From positions 1,178,001 to 1,242,000 of the forward strand of contig NC_039514.1 in assembly GCF_003672135.1 (NCBI RefSeq): DNA of 64,000 bases, read 5' to 3'. This stretch comes from Ooceraea biroi (taxonomy: Eukaryota; Arthropoda; Insecta; Hymenoptera; Formicidae). Under the pieces are notes generated by a model, which searched no databases, was not told where the DNA came from, and saw only the letters and a program-made list of their open reading frames with translations. The position numbers and the translations under genes were made by a program. Position 1 is the first letter of the stretch. Each line of letters begins with the position of its first letter. Below are positions 24,901-37,144 of this stretch, one piece after another.

Positions 24901-27900
24901 TCCTCAAGCTTCAACACGACTCACCGTTGGTTTTGCAGGCGTAGGCGAGCCTCCGAGAAGCAGTAGGGAACGCGAAGGTTCGTCAGACAATTTTTCATAT
25001 TATAAACTCTTATTTTTGTATCCGTGTCTCTTTATATCCTGAATTTGCTATTCGGTTCAGCTATTGTTATTCCATTAACTTACTAATTTTCAATTTCTCT
25101 GATTGTATCAAATGAGCCAAAAGTTTGTGACAAATTTCCATTATAAAAATACGCTAGTTTGTTACGTGCAAATTTTCAGGACAATTATAATTGAATTCTC
25201 GGCAATTAGAGAAAGTAACGTTACAATATGTTTCAGGTGGCGACGCACATTCGGCACGACGGGAATTTTTGTCATATTGTCTGTCTTTAATGCGCGCCCA
25301 TAACAGCGAGCACAGGGATAGCTTACCAGTTCTGGACGTTTCCGCTTTGAAGCACGTGGCTTACGTATTTGATGCACTTGTATATTACATGCGTTCTCTT
25401 TCGGAACCATTCGCTTCGAGAGGCGAGGCTCAAAAGGAATCCGCCAGTTATTCTGGTGGATGGAACGATCAGGTATGTAAAATTCGGTTACTTTATACAT
25501 ACATGTGGTCTGTGTTTGAATATTTCAGTTTTCTGTAGATACAATTCGTACAAAGCAGGTATAATTTTACTGAATTTATAGATTCGAACGACGTTGGTTT
25601 CAATTCTTGATATGCAAATCTTATTTTTAGGATGAGAATGACAATGATGAAGGTGAGGAGTACAATTCACCCGCGCCAACTGCCATGGAAACTGATTCCG
25701 TGGATTACCCGGATTTACTTCAAGTACCTATGTGCGGGTCTGGAACTCACAGCAATTCAACGCCGAAAGGCAGGAAACATCCTTTCCTGCAAAGATCAGA
25801 TTCCACTTTGTGCCTTGGTTGCCCGCCTCTAGATCCATTTGACACCGTAATGAGTGAGGCGTTACCGTTAGCTGATCAGCCACATTTATTGCAGCCACAC
25901 TCAAGGCGCGAAGATCTGTTTGGCATCCCGAGACAGCCAACTTGTTCCAATGCAGGTGGATCTAGCCAAAATCCATTGGAAGGTTTGCCAACGAGATTAG
26001 GACTTTCTGCACGAGGGACCGACAATCAAAACGGCTTGGCGACTCCGACATTTAGTCAAGTTGTACAAGGACCACTCTGTAATCCTAATTTAGAATCAAG
26101 GAGAAGTTCGGTCTCAGTTGGGGAACTCGGTTCGAATTCTATCAAATACATGGTAATAATTCCTTTATAATCATATATCATAGCTTTTGGTCGTGCTAAT
26201 ATCTTACAAGCGATTAAGATATTATTATACAAATCATTAATTTATGTATTTCAGGATAAAGTTAAGTCGTCCAATCACGCTAGTGAAGGACACTCGTCTC
26301 TTGTGGCAGAACAAATTGATAGAGCGCCGATTATAGTATCTACTCAGAGTGACGTAGCAGCGAGCACCAAAGGCAAAGATGTATGCAAAAATAATAGGAG
26401 CGTGATAGTTAGAGCCGGAACTGTATCGGTAAGCCTCGTGGTTATAGATATATCATTCGATATCGATATCGAAATACTTAATCCATCTCTCAATCCATTT
26501 TTCTTAGGAATCAAACACGAACAAGACTGGTGCACCCGAGATATTGGTCGTTCCAACTGTCGAGAGCCAAAATGTGTCTGAGGAAGTTGATCCAGCCGCC
26601 TCGAGCCAGGAAATATCAGCTCACGAAACTGTCGAAACGAGCCCCGTAGAATCCGCTAGAGCGGTATCGTCGATCGGAACAAATATCTCGCATAATATTT
26701 TATTAGGACGATGGAGATTATCGTTGGATTTATTCGGGAGAGTTTTTATGGAGGATGTTGGTTTAGAAGCTGGATCCGTGGTTTCCGAGTTGGGAGGATT
26801 TCCCGTAAAAGAAGCCAAATTTCGTAGGGATATGGAAAAGCTTAGGAATTCACAGCAAAAGGACATCACTATTAAGGTATAACGCGTGACTCGTGAAATA
26901 ACAATTTACCTGAGAAGATACAGTATGTTAAACGTTTAAAATGTAATTCAAATGTAAATTGTACATGCTCAATTATCATCCCACAGGTGGAACGTGACAG
27001 AACGCAGTTATTAGTGCAGACAATGAAAGAGTTAAACACGCAATACAACATTTACAATAGAAGAGCTTCAAACACTCCACCTTTGGCGGTGAGCCGAGTC
27101 AAAGTTTTTTTCAAGGATGAACCTGGCGAGGGCGCCGGTGTTACTCGAAGCTTTTATACCGCGATTGCCGAAGTACGTGAGGGCTATGAAAGAAAATAAA
27201 AATAGCAAAAGAGTTAATCCAATTTGAGAACGTGCCCGCTAATTATCCGCATTTTTTAAGGCTCTGCTCGCGAATGAGAAACTTCCGAACCTTGAAGCGG
27301 CGCAGGTGGGATCCAAGTACACGCAGTACAACGTTCTGCAGAAACTGAAAAGCAGAGATCGCGACCGTGATCTCAGGCGACAAGTATGTCACGTTCAATC
27401 AATGAATTCATTCGATTCTTTTTATTGTCACATGATACATTGTTACTGTTCCATTTCAGAATACACGCTCTTCCGGAAAATGTCGGGAGACACGTCGAGC
27501 TTTGTCCTTCGATGCGCGATCCTTCCACCCGTCAAGCGCGATCGAAGTAAACAATAGCTCTGCGCCTGGTAGCTCGTCGTCCAGTACTCATCCCTTGCCG
27601 ATTAATCACCCTAGCAACGATCACTTGACCGTGCATCAGCAACAACTCGGCGACAGATTGTATCCCAAGGTTTGACGTCACGCTAAACATTTCCGAAATT
27701 TAGTCTTAAAAAAATAAGATATGTTTTGATTTTACATCTCATACAATTATTATAAAAACAGGTACATGCTCTACGACCGGCGTTGGCTGAAAAGATAACT
27801 GGTATGCTGCTGGAGTTGTCGCCCGCCCAATTGTTGATGCTACTGGCTTCAGACGAGGCTCTTCGACAGAAAGTAGAGGAAGCGTTCGAGCTGATTCATA

Positions 27901-29270
27901 GTCATACTCAAGATTTGGCTAGCGAAGCACTGCTCGATCTTGATGTGTTCAGCTTGACCGAACGATGCGCGGCGAATAAGAAGAAAATGGAGAACAGCAT
28001 TTTAGATGACACGGAGGACAACTCTCCGCTCTTTTACTCTCCTGGAAAACGCGGTTTTTACACGCCAAGACAAGGCAGAGGCAGCTATGAACGACTGAAT
28101 GCATTCAGGAATGTGGGCAGGTGAGTTCGGAGTGTTTAATTCTACCGTCACGTGTCTCCATGACGTATGCAGGCTATTAAAAGCAATAATTAAAACGAAA
28201 ATCCGCTTACTGCTTTCAGACTTGTAGGACTGTGCCTCTTACAAAACGAGCTGTGTCCGCTATTTTTGAACCGCCATGTAATTAAATATATTCTAGGAAG
28301 GCCTATACGTTTCCACGATCTTGCATTTTTCGATTCTGTCATTTATGAAAGCTTACGGCAATTGGTCATCGATGCCGAGACGAAAGACAGTAACAGTTTA
28401 TTCTCCGCCTTGGATCTTACGTTTAGGTACAATTCAAATGGATTATTTTATCTTCTTTCTTGTTTAATGGTTTCGTAAAAGATTCTATTCAGACATATGC
28501 ATAAAAGGGAAAGACAATCTAAACTAACAAATTAATTTTAAGTGTTATTTCGTATTTTAGTATTGATCTCTGTCCCGAAGAAGGAGGCGGCTCCATCGAG
28601 CTTATACCTAACGGCCGTGATGTGGAAGTAACCGCGAGCAACGTGTACGATTACGTACGCAAATATGCAGAAGTTCGTATGATCAAGGTACAGGAGAAAG
28701 CTCTGCACGCTATGCGGGATGGAGTTTTCGACGTCCTCCCCGATGGTGCACTCGATGGTTTAACTTCCGAGGACTTGAGACTACTCTTGAACGGAGTCGG
28801 CGACATCAACGTGTCTGTCTTGATATCATACACATCATTCAATGATGAATCTGGTGAATCGACGGAAAGATTAGTTAAATTCAAACGTTGGCTTTGGTCG
28901 ATCGTCGAGAAAATGTCACACGTGGAGAGGCAAGACTTGGTAAGAAATCCTCGACTACGTCTAGTTGAGAACCCGCAAATACGAATTAACGATCCTCCAG
29001 ATTGACCTAATTCGCAGTTGATTTGTTTGAATAAACACTTATTGGCGCTTATCGCAGGTGTACTTCTGGACCGGATCTCCTGCATTACCAGCCAGTGAAG
29101 ATGGTTTTCAACCGATGCCAACCGTGACGATTCGACCGGCGGACGATGTGCATCTACCAACTGCAAACACGTGTATTTCCCGATTATACGTTCCACTGTA
29201 CAGCTCGCGTCACGTCTTGCGACACAAGCTACTTCTCGCTATCAAATCAAAGAACTTTGGATTTGTATGA
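15933..29270 (+). CDS. UBR5 (hyd): E3 ubiquitin ligase UBR5 / hyperplastic discs
   Basis: Giant HECT-type ligase acting in protein quality control and transcription-factor turnover; the fly orthologue hyd restrains imaginal disc growth. Thirty-seven exons join in frame to 2845 residues (human about 2800): 15933-15994, 16892-17092, 17189-17510, 17623-17831, 17928-18094, 18156-18355, 18445-18713, 18776-18930, 19038-19307, 19408-19521, 19614-19795, 19861-19978, 20130-20284, 20365-20650, 20765-20899, 21024-21191, 21279-21411, 21538-21760, 21849-22087, 22150-22274, 22398-22630, 22748-22914, 23086-23414, 23531-23939, 24210-24558, 24638-24977, 25237-25472, 25631-26152, 26255-26428, 26508-26876, 26987-27172, 27261-27383, 27460-27669, 27762-28120, 28220-28426, 28561-28939, 29058-29270. 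Domains: start MTSIHFVVHPLPG; UBA about 170-215; beta-propeller segments (LYQWKW, LYWWG); Cys/His UBR box about 1106-1180; acidic linker about 1500-1620; MLLE/PABC about 2453-2515 (KITGMLLELSPAQLLMLLAS); HECT about 2520-2845 with catalytic Cys 2814 in NTCISRL; end KNFGFV. Confidence 0.97.
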
Positions 29271-29518
29271 ACTTAATCTTGTGACTATGGTTGCAACATA
29301 TAAAATGGCAGAGTCACATTATTGATAACGATACAAGACCGAGGTTATATATGTTGTTAATTTCCCCACCATCCTATATAGAAACAAAAGATTTTTAACA
29401 TTTATAAATTTATAAGGTGTAATTATGGATTATGATTTTTCTTGTTCCAGAAAGCGGTCTTCACTAGTATAAGGCTTTATGTTATATAAAGTGTCATATT
29501 TAGTCTTTATAGCGAGCG

Positions 29519-29524
29519 AATAAA
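29519..29524 (+). terminator. Poly(A) signal AATAAA of UBR5
   Basis: AATAAA about 250 bases after the UBR5 stop codon, followed by T-rich sequence. A second candidate lies near 29619. Confidence 0.55.
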
Positions 29525-29868
29525 ATTTTCTCTAAAATCACTTTGGCGAGACATTATTTAACCCTAACTGTATTTTGTCATCATGTGATGCATAAGGATC
29601 CAGTCGAACGATAAGCTTAATAAATAATGGTCTATTTAATTTTTCCTACGCGATTTTCATTACATTTTTCACACACATGTAATTTATACATAATTTTTTT
29701 CTCATAAAAATTATTAAAATTTAACAGAATTTTCACAATTGTGTTACAATTAAAAATTTTTTATTAGGCATGTTTAAAATGTAACATAAGATGAGAGATG
29801 ACAGGAAATTGCAGGTTTTTTTAAACACTAATAGTAAATTTTCTTGGATATCGGTTTGTTTGATGATT

Positions 29869-29871
<3 letters not shown>

Positions 29872-29917
<46 letters not shown>
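29872..29917. repeat. (TA)n(TG)n microsatellite
   Basis: About 18 TA units run directly into about five TG units. Confidence 0.95.
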
Positions 29918-30646
29918 ATATATATGTATATAACTTTAAAAACCAGACTATAACACGAATATCGGATTATAAAACATGAGATTTGATATTTCAAAGTGAC
30001 AAACATTAGCAAAATTTACCATCAATATTTATTTCAGTCAACATAGGGGCTGAAAAATGATTAAAAATTAAAATACCATGTGTGTAACATAAGCAATATT
30101 TGAGAAATGTCGTTAAACATTAATCTTTGTTCGTCTTGCCAATTACACTCTTATACGATTATTTGATTGAATTTATAATTTAAATTAGCGCTAAACACGT
30201 TAAAACAATAGGAAACGTAATCTAGGAATGTCAAGCTGCCTATCCTGCCGTACTGTTACTTTTTTTTAACATATTGAAAATCGCGTTTCTAATGTAAAAT
30301 AATGTCAACTCTGTCACTAGCGCTGTTTAGTCTTGGCATGCACTCGTATATGTTTCAGTTTTTGTCTAAAATCATAACAATATACATGTTCAAAATGATC
30401 ATTCATTTTGAAAGAAAAGAAAAAAAAACAAATGTAAAGATTTAAATATATTTTCTAAACTGAAGTAGTAAAAAATAATCCATTATCTTTAATTTACTTA
30501 AAAAAATGTCTAATACTAATATATATTTATATAATATAATAAATCTCATTATATTTATAAATTTCTAAAAATCGTAAAGTTATATACAATAATTGTCCAT
30601 TATTTACTTGACAAAGTATCGATAGAAACTTATGTACAATGGTTAC

Positions 30647-32987
30647 CTATTGACCACTTCCTGAACTATTTTGGGGTAATTTTGCTGTCGATTGATTCAA
30701 TTGAGCCAGAGTTTCTGGAGTTGCGTGTGCTTTTAATATTGAATTTTCTGCTTCCAATTGGTTGATACGATCCATAAGCTCGGCTATCTTTTCTTTCAGT
30801 ACCTCGACCTCTTCTCGTACCGCGAACATTAAATGGCTCTTAACCAGATCCTAGAAAAGGATACACTGTATTTTCGCATGTTGCAAACACACATGCATGA
30901 GAATATTCATTCGTTAAAAAAAAAAACAAAAAAAAACAGTAAATGGTTTTATTTATAATAGCTTTTTACCATAGCTTGCTCGATTTTGTTATCAATCGCC
31001 ACAGCACTTGTTCCCGACATACTGCAATGTAAATTTACTCATATCACAATCTATCTGTTTATATTAAAGATTGACTCGCACATAAACGCACGAAGACACA
31101 ATTACGATAGGACGAAATGAAATTTAAGCGGACGCAATAGATCTGCAAAGAGTACCTTTCTTCATTGTCCTCGAGAGCACGATGCTCGTCGCTGCTCTGC
31201 GTAACTTCCGCTAGTGATTCTAGAAGGGTCGCGTCAGCTGACTGAGCATTAGTGGCGTTAGCAACGATACCGGGGATAGATTCTTGCTCCGGATCCGATT
31301 GATGAAACGCAATGTTTCCCTGTTGCAGTCCGCCGACGACGTTCTGGCAACCGGCAGTCACCTGGGTGATCTGCACCGGGGCGGTGCTGGTGGAGGTTTG
31401 CGGCTGCATCTGCTGCGTCGTGGGTGCGATTACTTGCGACTGCACTGGTGCTCCGGAGGGATGGATCGTCGACGATGCCTGTTGCGGCGCACCCGTCGTC
31501 TGAGGAACCTTATGGATATTCTGCATGCCTTGCATCCCCTGTATGGCAGTTAGTGGCTCGGAAATTTGGGGCATCTGCGGTTTCTGCGTCTGCATCGTAG
31601 CTGCGTCTGACTGGTGCTGCGTGACGAGGATGTTCGGCGCCTGGGAAGTCGGCACCGAGGTCTGCTGCACCGTCGGCTGACAGACATTCTGAACTGGCAG
31701 GGATTGATTCTGCGTGCTCACCGTTACGTATGTTTCCTCCTTGGAGTGAGGTATGCTCTGTTGAGGGGTCACTGTGCTACTAGCAGTCTGTGTTATGATA
31801 GGAATCGAACCCTGGGGCATGCTCTGGGGCTGACCCAGGCTGTTAGGATGCGTCGTCTGTAAATTCGACGGTAACGTGGATCCCTGGCTTCCCTGCGGCG
31901 GCGGCTGCTGCTGGGTGGCTATCGGTTGGGTCTGCGACTGAAAGTATTGCGGGATTTGCTGCGCCGGCGGTGGCTGCTGCTGCACTTTACCTTGGGTTTG
32001 AACTTGAGTGGGATTATGCTGTACATTGGGGGGTATCGAATTGTTTACCGCGTAATTCGCACTCGGAACCGACTGCGCGGGATTACTCGACACTGCGATC
32101 GTAGAGTGCACCGCATCCGGGTGAGACGATACTGGACCGTTCGCGTCGATACTGATCCCTTTATCGTCGGGCACTACGGACTGTTTCGCAGCTTCCGGTA
32201 TAACGATCCCGCTATCAGTCACTCCGTAAGATATGCACACCTCGTTAGGATCGGACACTTTCGGAGTCCCGATGGCGGTCGGTTGATTGACGGACGTGTG
32301 ATCCAGATAATCCATACAAGTCCACCGCCCACGCTTGAACGGCTCGGTGCTCTCGATTTTCACGACCTTGAATCTCTCGTTCCTGCCGTGCGAGTGGACT
32401 TCCCGCAGGTCAGCATCTTGCTTCACGTTACTCGACAACAAGTTGATTATATTGTTGTCGGTGACGGACGTAATGTCCAACGTGTTGATATTGCTATCGT
32501 TTACCGAATTACTAACATTGCCACCCTCCGAGGGCACGATCGCCAGACCGTATTGCGAGCTGGTAGGAATCACCGGGGCCGTGCTGAGAGCCGCGTTACT
32601 CGTGTTGAAGAACACATCCTCCTTGGAGAACGTGTCCTCCGAGTAACTTGGGGTCTCGATGTCGATGTCGGTGATGCGCGAGTGCTCCACGGAATTGTCC
32701 TCCGTGTGCGACTCGTCCAGGTCGTCGTTGGAATCCTCCCCGGCGTCATTGCTCATGCGGCAGCCTACGGTAACGCTCGTGATCTGGAACGACGATGTTT
32801 TCTTCCGATTGCACTGGCTATTGTTCGCCGCTTGCACGTGACTCGGCGTGATCAGGGTAACCGGCTGGTGCAGCTTGTCTATCTCTCCTAGACGGATCGT
32901 CTCTGTTGTCGTACGGTGCACTGGATTCGATATTTTCCTACTACCATCCGATAGCTTGTGCGATTTTCTGTGCACATTATCTGCCAT
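30647..32987 (-). CDS. bun: TSC22 domain family protein, long isoform (bunched A)
   Basis: TSC22/GILZ-family leucine-zipper protein; the long fly isoform BunA promotes growth together with Madm. Three minus-strand exons: 31156-32987, 30970-31021 and 30647-30850, giving 695 residues. The long first exon has the two motifs that mark long isoforms: KKTSSFQITSV (about 62-73) and RFKVVKIESTEPFKRGRWTC (about 205-224). A Gln/Pro/Thr/Ser-rich disordered middle follows. The C-terminal TSC box (SGTSAVAIDNKIEQAMDLVK, about 612-631) runs into a leucine zipper (VEVLKEKIAELMDRINQLE). Exon 2 carries its own ATG (MSGTSA, 31018-31020), so a separate promoter could give a short TSC22D1-like isoform; that is inference. 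If intron 1 is retained the frame runs to 31059 and loses the TSC box. Confidence 0.93.
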
Positions 32988-33935
32988 TATTATGATAACT
33001 TAACAGTCGAGAGACACGATCGTTGCATCCGTCCTCTCGCATGTTAGAACCGACATCGTTGTTGTTCCCACGTTGTGCCGAACACGTTCTCGATTTTTCG
33101 CCGCGATTTTTCTCCACTGCCACGATTTATACCGGAAATTTTACCGCGCGCACGATGTGTGTATGCGTCTTTCTCTCTCTCTCTTGCTCGCTCTCTGCTT
33201 CCCTGTCTCTCTTCCTCTCGCCAAGTTCGATCTCAACACGACCGATCACGATCGCACGCGCCACGCGTTCTCACCTGTACTGCGAACAGGAGATCGTGAC
33301 TCAGAGGCATATTCCGAGTCCTGTTCGATGTTGACAATTCACCGTTATATGAATTTTCACGGGGAACAAGTGCGTTCGCTCGAGCACCGTCCGTCCACTC
33401 GCTCGTTCGTTCGTTCGCACTCGCGAAATAACGAGTTTCGCTCTCGCCGCTGCCTGCCTGCCCGTCTGCTCGTCCGCCGCCTGCCTGCCTGCCTTCGCCA
33501 CTCGCCGACGATCGTTCCGTCGTCACGTTGTTCCTCCACTCCGGTCGTCCTGGCCTCGCTCCTTCACCAATAATCACGCCCTATTTAATCTCATTCGCTC
33601 GCAATTGCTATCTCGAAACGCAAGCTCTATTATCCATGTTCTTTTTATGCTCTGTATAAGTAGGCAGTTTAAAAATGGCTGCCGATTCATTTGCACAATT
33701 GCCACGAATTGTAGCTAGACCGTCCGCCACACGGCACGAATAGCAAGTGAATGTGGGCACGCTATTTTCATTGATGCTCGCTCGTGATCGCGACGATCGC
33801 GACGTCGAAGCTACCATTAAAGACGCATGCACGTGATGGACGTTCGACCGACTGCGCGAGGATCATGGCGGTATTCAAACTGGCCAATCAGCAGCTGTAA
33901 CGCTGCTTGCAGATAGATGCTCGCGTTTAGGGAGA
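32988..33935. other. bunched 5' region with pyrimidine-rich tracts
   Basis: CT-rich and CpG-containing sequence immediately upstream of the bunched start (CT run about 33172-33216), suited to a 5' UTR and promoter. Open frames here are low-complexity Ser/Leu/Arg translations and I do not accept them as genes. Confidence 0.5.
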
Positions 33936-34352
33936 GGATGCTGGAGCTGCTAGTGAACTTCTTCGCGATGGTGCTGCCATCGCACAATATTTGCACAACA
34001 AAATGCTTTTTACAAAAATTTGACAAGTTGTACGCACAAAATTGCACCCATGCCCTCTCGGAATAAAATAAAGGAATATAATGAAGCTTTTAAAAGTGCC
34101 TTTAGAAGCGTAAATAAAAAAGAAATTCATAATTTTCTTGATTCTGTAAAGAAAATTATGAATTTCTTTTTTATTTACGCTTCTAAAGGCACTTTTAAAA
34201 GCTTCATTATATTCCTTTATTTTATTCCGAGAGGGCATGGGTGCAATTTTGTGCGTACAACTTGTCAAATTTTTGTAAAAAGCATTTTGTTGTGCAAATA
34301 TTGTGCGATGGCAGCACCATCGCGAAGAAGTTCACTAGCAGCTCCAGCATCC
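33936..34352. repeat. Perfect palindrome, 204-base arms with 9-base spacer
   Basis: The left arm 33936-34139 and the right arm 34149-34352 are reverse complements with no mismatch that I can find; the spacer is GATTCTGTA at 34140-34148. Because of the symmetry the same short frame (begins TSCTHKIAPMPSRN) appears on both strands. Reading inward on the minus strand, the right side continues an open frame (ELLRDGAAIAQYLHNKM) from unique flanking sequence, while the left flank has a stop, so the left arm looks like the newer copy. Further out, about 33869 and 34472, are weakly matching inverted ends (CGGTATTCAAA and CGGTTTATTCAAAA), which would fit a small DNA transposon. No transposase is recognisable. 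An assembly artefact is possible. Confidence 0.9.
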
Positions 34353-34859
34353 CCAAATGCAGCGCTAAAAGCGTCGCTAACGTCAAGTACTTCATCTACA
34401 TTCCCTTGTGATATGTGGCAAATTTTATATTGACCAATCAACGAGAGGCATGCATTATTTTGAATAAACCGTTTGAAGTTTGAAAAGGCTGGCAAGTTTA
34501 GCTATTTCTTTCGCTTCGTTATCTTTATTTTCCTGATGTAAGTGATTACTAAAAGAAGTACATCCTTCATCATGGACGCTTGAGTACAGTGATTTATGTC
34601 GAAAATACGATATTATATTATTAGCTGCATATGTGAGCTCTTGTACGTATATATAAATGTGATAAACTGATATTTGGAACTTCAAAATTGTTGCTACGGT
34701 GCAACGACACGTATGCGTGCGGCGTGTGTGTATGTGCATATATGTGTAAATTCCTCATTACAGTACGAATTTTTTCAAGTGTTGTTTTGATAACTTATTG
34801 CGGAAAACATTGTTATTTATTATTTGAATCAAGAACAAAGAGTGTTTATTTCGTTTAAA

Positions 34860-36355
34860 ATGGATAAGACAAATATGGCCCATCATCAGTTATCTGCAAA
34901 AACATTAAAAATTAATAATTTCAAAAGTTTGCACATTTCCAACCCAGTTTTAACAGAGATGATTGCTCCATCGGGATGTATAAAAACTACGAAGAATGAT
35001 AACAAAGAGAATTGTGAAGTTAGTTCAACGAGCAATGAAATTAACCAAAAGGAGACTAATTCGGCAAAGAAGTCAGTGGAATTAATGCCACCACCTAAAT
35101 TACCAGGAACAGTCACTTATTCAAGTACCGAAACTTTGCCGAAATCTGCTAACTTTGCACAAGATCAAAAGAATTCCAATAGTGAAAAAAGCAAAGAGAG
35201 TAATGATAAAAGTGAAGACGTCCAGAAAGATGGATCCAATACAAACTCAAACAGTGGAAATAACGAGAATGAAAGTCAAAAGAAATGGGTATTGACTGAT
35301 TTTGACATCGGTCGACCCCTAGGTAAAGGAAAATTCGGTAATGTTTACTTAGCCAGAGAGAAGAGGTCGAAATTTATAATAGCTATGAAGGTCTTGTACA
35401 GATCGCAAATAGATAATGCAAATATCTCGCATCAAGTACGAAGAGAAATAGAAATCCAGACTCACTTAAGGTAATCCCTCAATAATTCTTATCGCTACAT
35501 TAGATGTGTGAGATTATACGTTATGCAAAAGTCTGGCAATATTAAGTCATACTAAAAATTCTGTGTAGGCATCCAAATATCTTGCGGATGTATGGATATT
35601 TCTATGACGACAAGCGAATTTACTTAATATTAGAATATGCACCAAAAGGGGAGCTGTATAAGGAACTGAATAATCAACCTAACAAACGGTTTGATGAAGC
35701 AAGGTAGGTTTACTGAATCATTTTATTTATTTTTGAATTATTTTACGAGCAACTGAAGTTAATTATAATTTTGTGTGCTTATAGAACAGCTACTTATATA
35801 GCGCAGCTAGCAGACGCGTTGAAATACTGTCACAGCAAGGGCGTTATTCATCGAGACATTAAACCTGAGAATATACTCCTTGGAGTAAATGGTGAATTGA
35901 AAATAGCCGACTTTGGATGGTCTGTGCATGCTCCTTCCTCCCGAAGAGACACCTTGTGTGGCACTTTGGATTATTTGCCACCCGAAATGGTATCTGGCAA
36001 AACGCATAATCACACAATTGACTTTTGGAGCATTGGAGTATTATGTTATGAATGTTTGGTTGGCAAACCACCATTCTATGCGACAACTAATGACGAAACA
36101 TATGTAAATATAAAAAAATTACGATATACGTTTCCGAGTTTCGTCGGCGAAGGCGCGAAGGATTTAATTTCGAAGGTAAGTTCGGTAAATGAGAGATTCG
36201 ATAATGTCTTAAATGTCATCTTAGAACATAGCTAATTGTCTTCTTAAATTCCATTTCAGTTGATAGTTATTGATCCTGAAAAGAGATTAGATATGGATGG
36301 CCTCCTCGCGCATCCTTGGATTGTAAGCAATCGACAAATAACAAATAAGAAATGA
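34860..36355 (+). CDS. AurA: Aurora A serine/threonine kinase
   Basis: Mitotic kinase of centrosomes and spindle poles, activated by TPX2-type partners and by activation-loop phosphorylation. Exons 34860-35470, 35569-35703, 35785-36175 and 36260-36355 give 410 residues, the usual Aurora A length. The N-terminus is disordered with a KEN motif at 49-51, a possible APC/C degron. The kinase domain runs from about 143 to 400: glycine loop GKGKFGNV, IIAMKVL lysine, catalytic loop VIHRDIKPEN, DFG in IADFGWS, activation segment SSRRDTLCGTLDYLPPEM. SVHAPSSRR and the long N-terminus favour Aurora A over B. Asp304 sits where most Aurora A kinases have the first of two threonines; Thr305 is the conserved activating site. 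The start is the first ATG of the open frame. The gene converges on NVL. Confidence 0.93.
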
Positions 36356-36469
36356 GATGTTTAGCCGTATGTAAAGCTTAATTATATTAGAGATATAAAC
36401 TTGCTTAAACATGATACATAAATCTATCAAGCAAATCTAAACTCTTTCGATGATCATCGGAAGATTGAT

Positions 36470-36475
36470 AATAAA
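36470..36475 (+). terminator. Poly(A) signal AATAAA of AurA
   Basis: AATAAA about 115 bases downstream of the AurA stop codon. Confidence 0.55.
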
Positions 36476-36827
36476 CGATTGCCTTTATTAATATTATCAA
36501 TTATATATCTAAAATATTTTTTTTATACAAATAAATGGTATTGGGATTATGTACGTAACGAAGCTCTTAGTCGATACATTTTTTTAATTGAAAATCAATT
36601 TTTTATTTGACGAAATATGTACATCGCCATATCGCTTTCGTTTTTCTTAATTTCGCGCATGCGTTTTTGTTTTAGCAGAATAGACTGAATTGGTAGAAAT
36701 CGAGATTGTAAATAAACGCGGAGATTGTATGAAAAATTATATTAAAGCTATTTAATTGAAAATATAAAAAAACTCGTAAATCTCTGTACACGTAATTAAA
36801 ACAAAAGGGAGAAACTCGTTGAACAAT

Positions 36828-36833
36828 TTTATT
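36828..36833 (-). terminator. Poly(A) signal AATAAA of NVL
   Basis: Minus-strand AATAAA about 310 bases past the NVL stop. Another minus-strand copy near 36602 would place the NVL 3' end within about 130 bases of that of AurA. Confidence 0.45.
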
Positions 36834-37144
36834 GTATGATTGATGGAAACTTCACTAAAGGTCACTGTTATTCTAATATATAATATATTCATATCATTTC
36901 TGTACTGATGTATACCTAGGAAATAACAAAGCATCTCAAAATTTGCATCTTAAAACGATAAATTCGTCAGTTACTGTTGTAGCCAACGATTATAGCTACG
37001 TCCGTTTTATAAAACATCAACACGTAAAATGTAAAATATCGCTAAAATATCGCTTAAACTTTCATTGCTGTATAAACAATTATGCGAAATTTGGTAATGG
37101 AAGATGTCTCCTGCGATTTCCTGTAGACATGTGATAATTGTACT

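Larger units (their letters stand above)
29271..30646. other. UBR5 / bunched tail-to-tail interval
   Basis: AT-rich, no coding exon. It holds the UBR5 3' UTR on the left and presumably the bunched 3' UTR on the right, separated by a TA/TG microsatellite. Confidence 0.55.

Noticed and set aside
31926..32891. 321-codon plus-strand open frame opposite bunched exon 1
   Set aside because: It is antisense to a well-supported coding exon, has an Arg/Val/His-rich composition and no family resemblance. It is explained by the codon use of the real gene.
33023..33577. Several open frames of 60-166 codons upstream of bunched
   Set aside because: They are low-complexity Ser/Leu/Arg translations of CT-rich DNA on both strands, in the likely bunched promoter.
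34020..34433. 137-codon plus-strand frame and its minus-strand twin
   Set aside because: The twin frames are a direct result of the palindrome and neither resembles a known protein; they begin at non-ATG codons.
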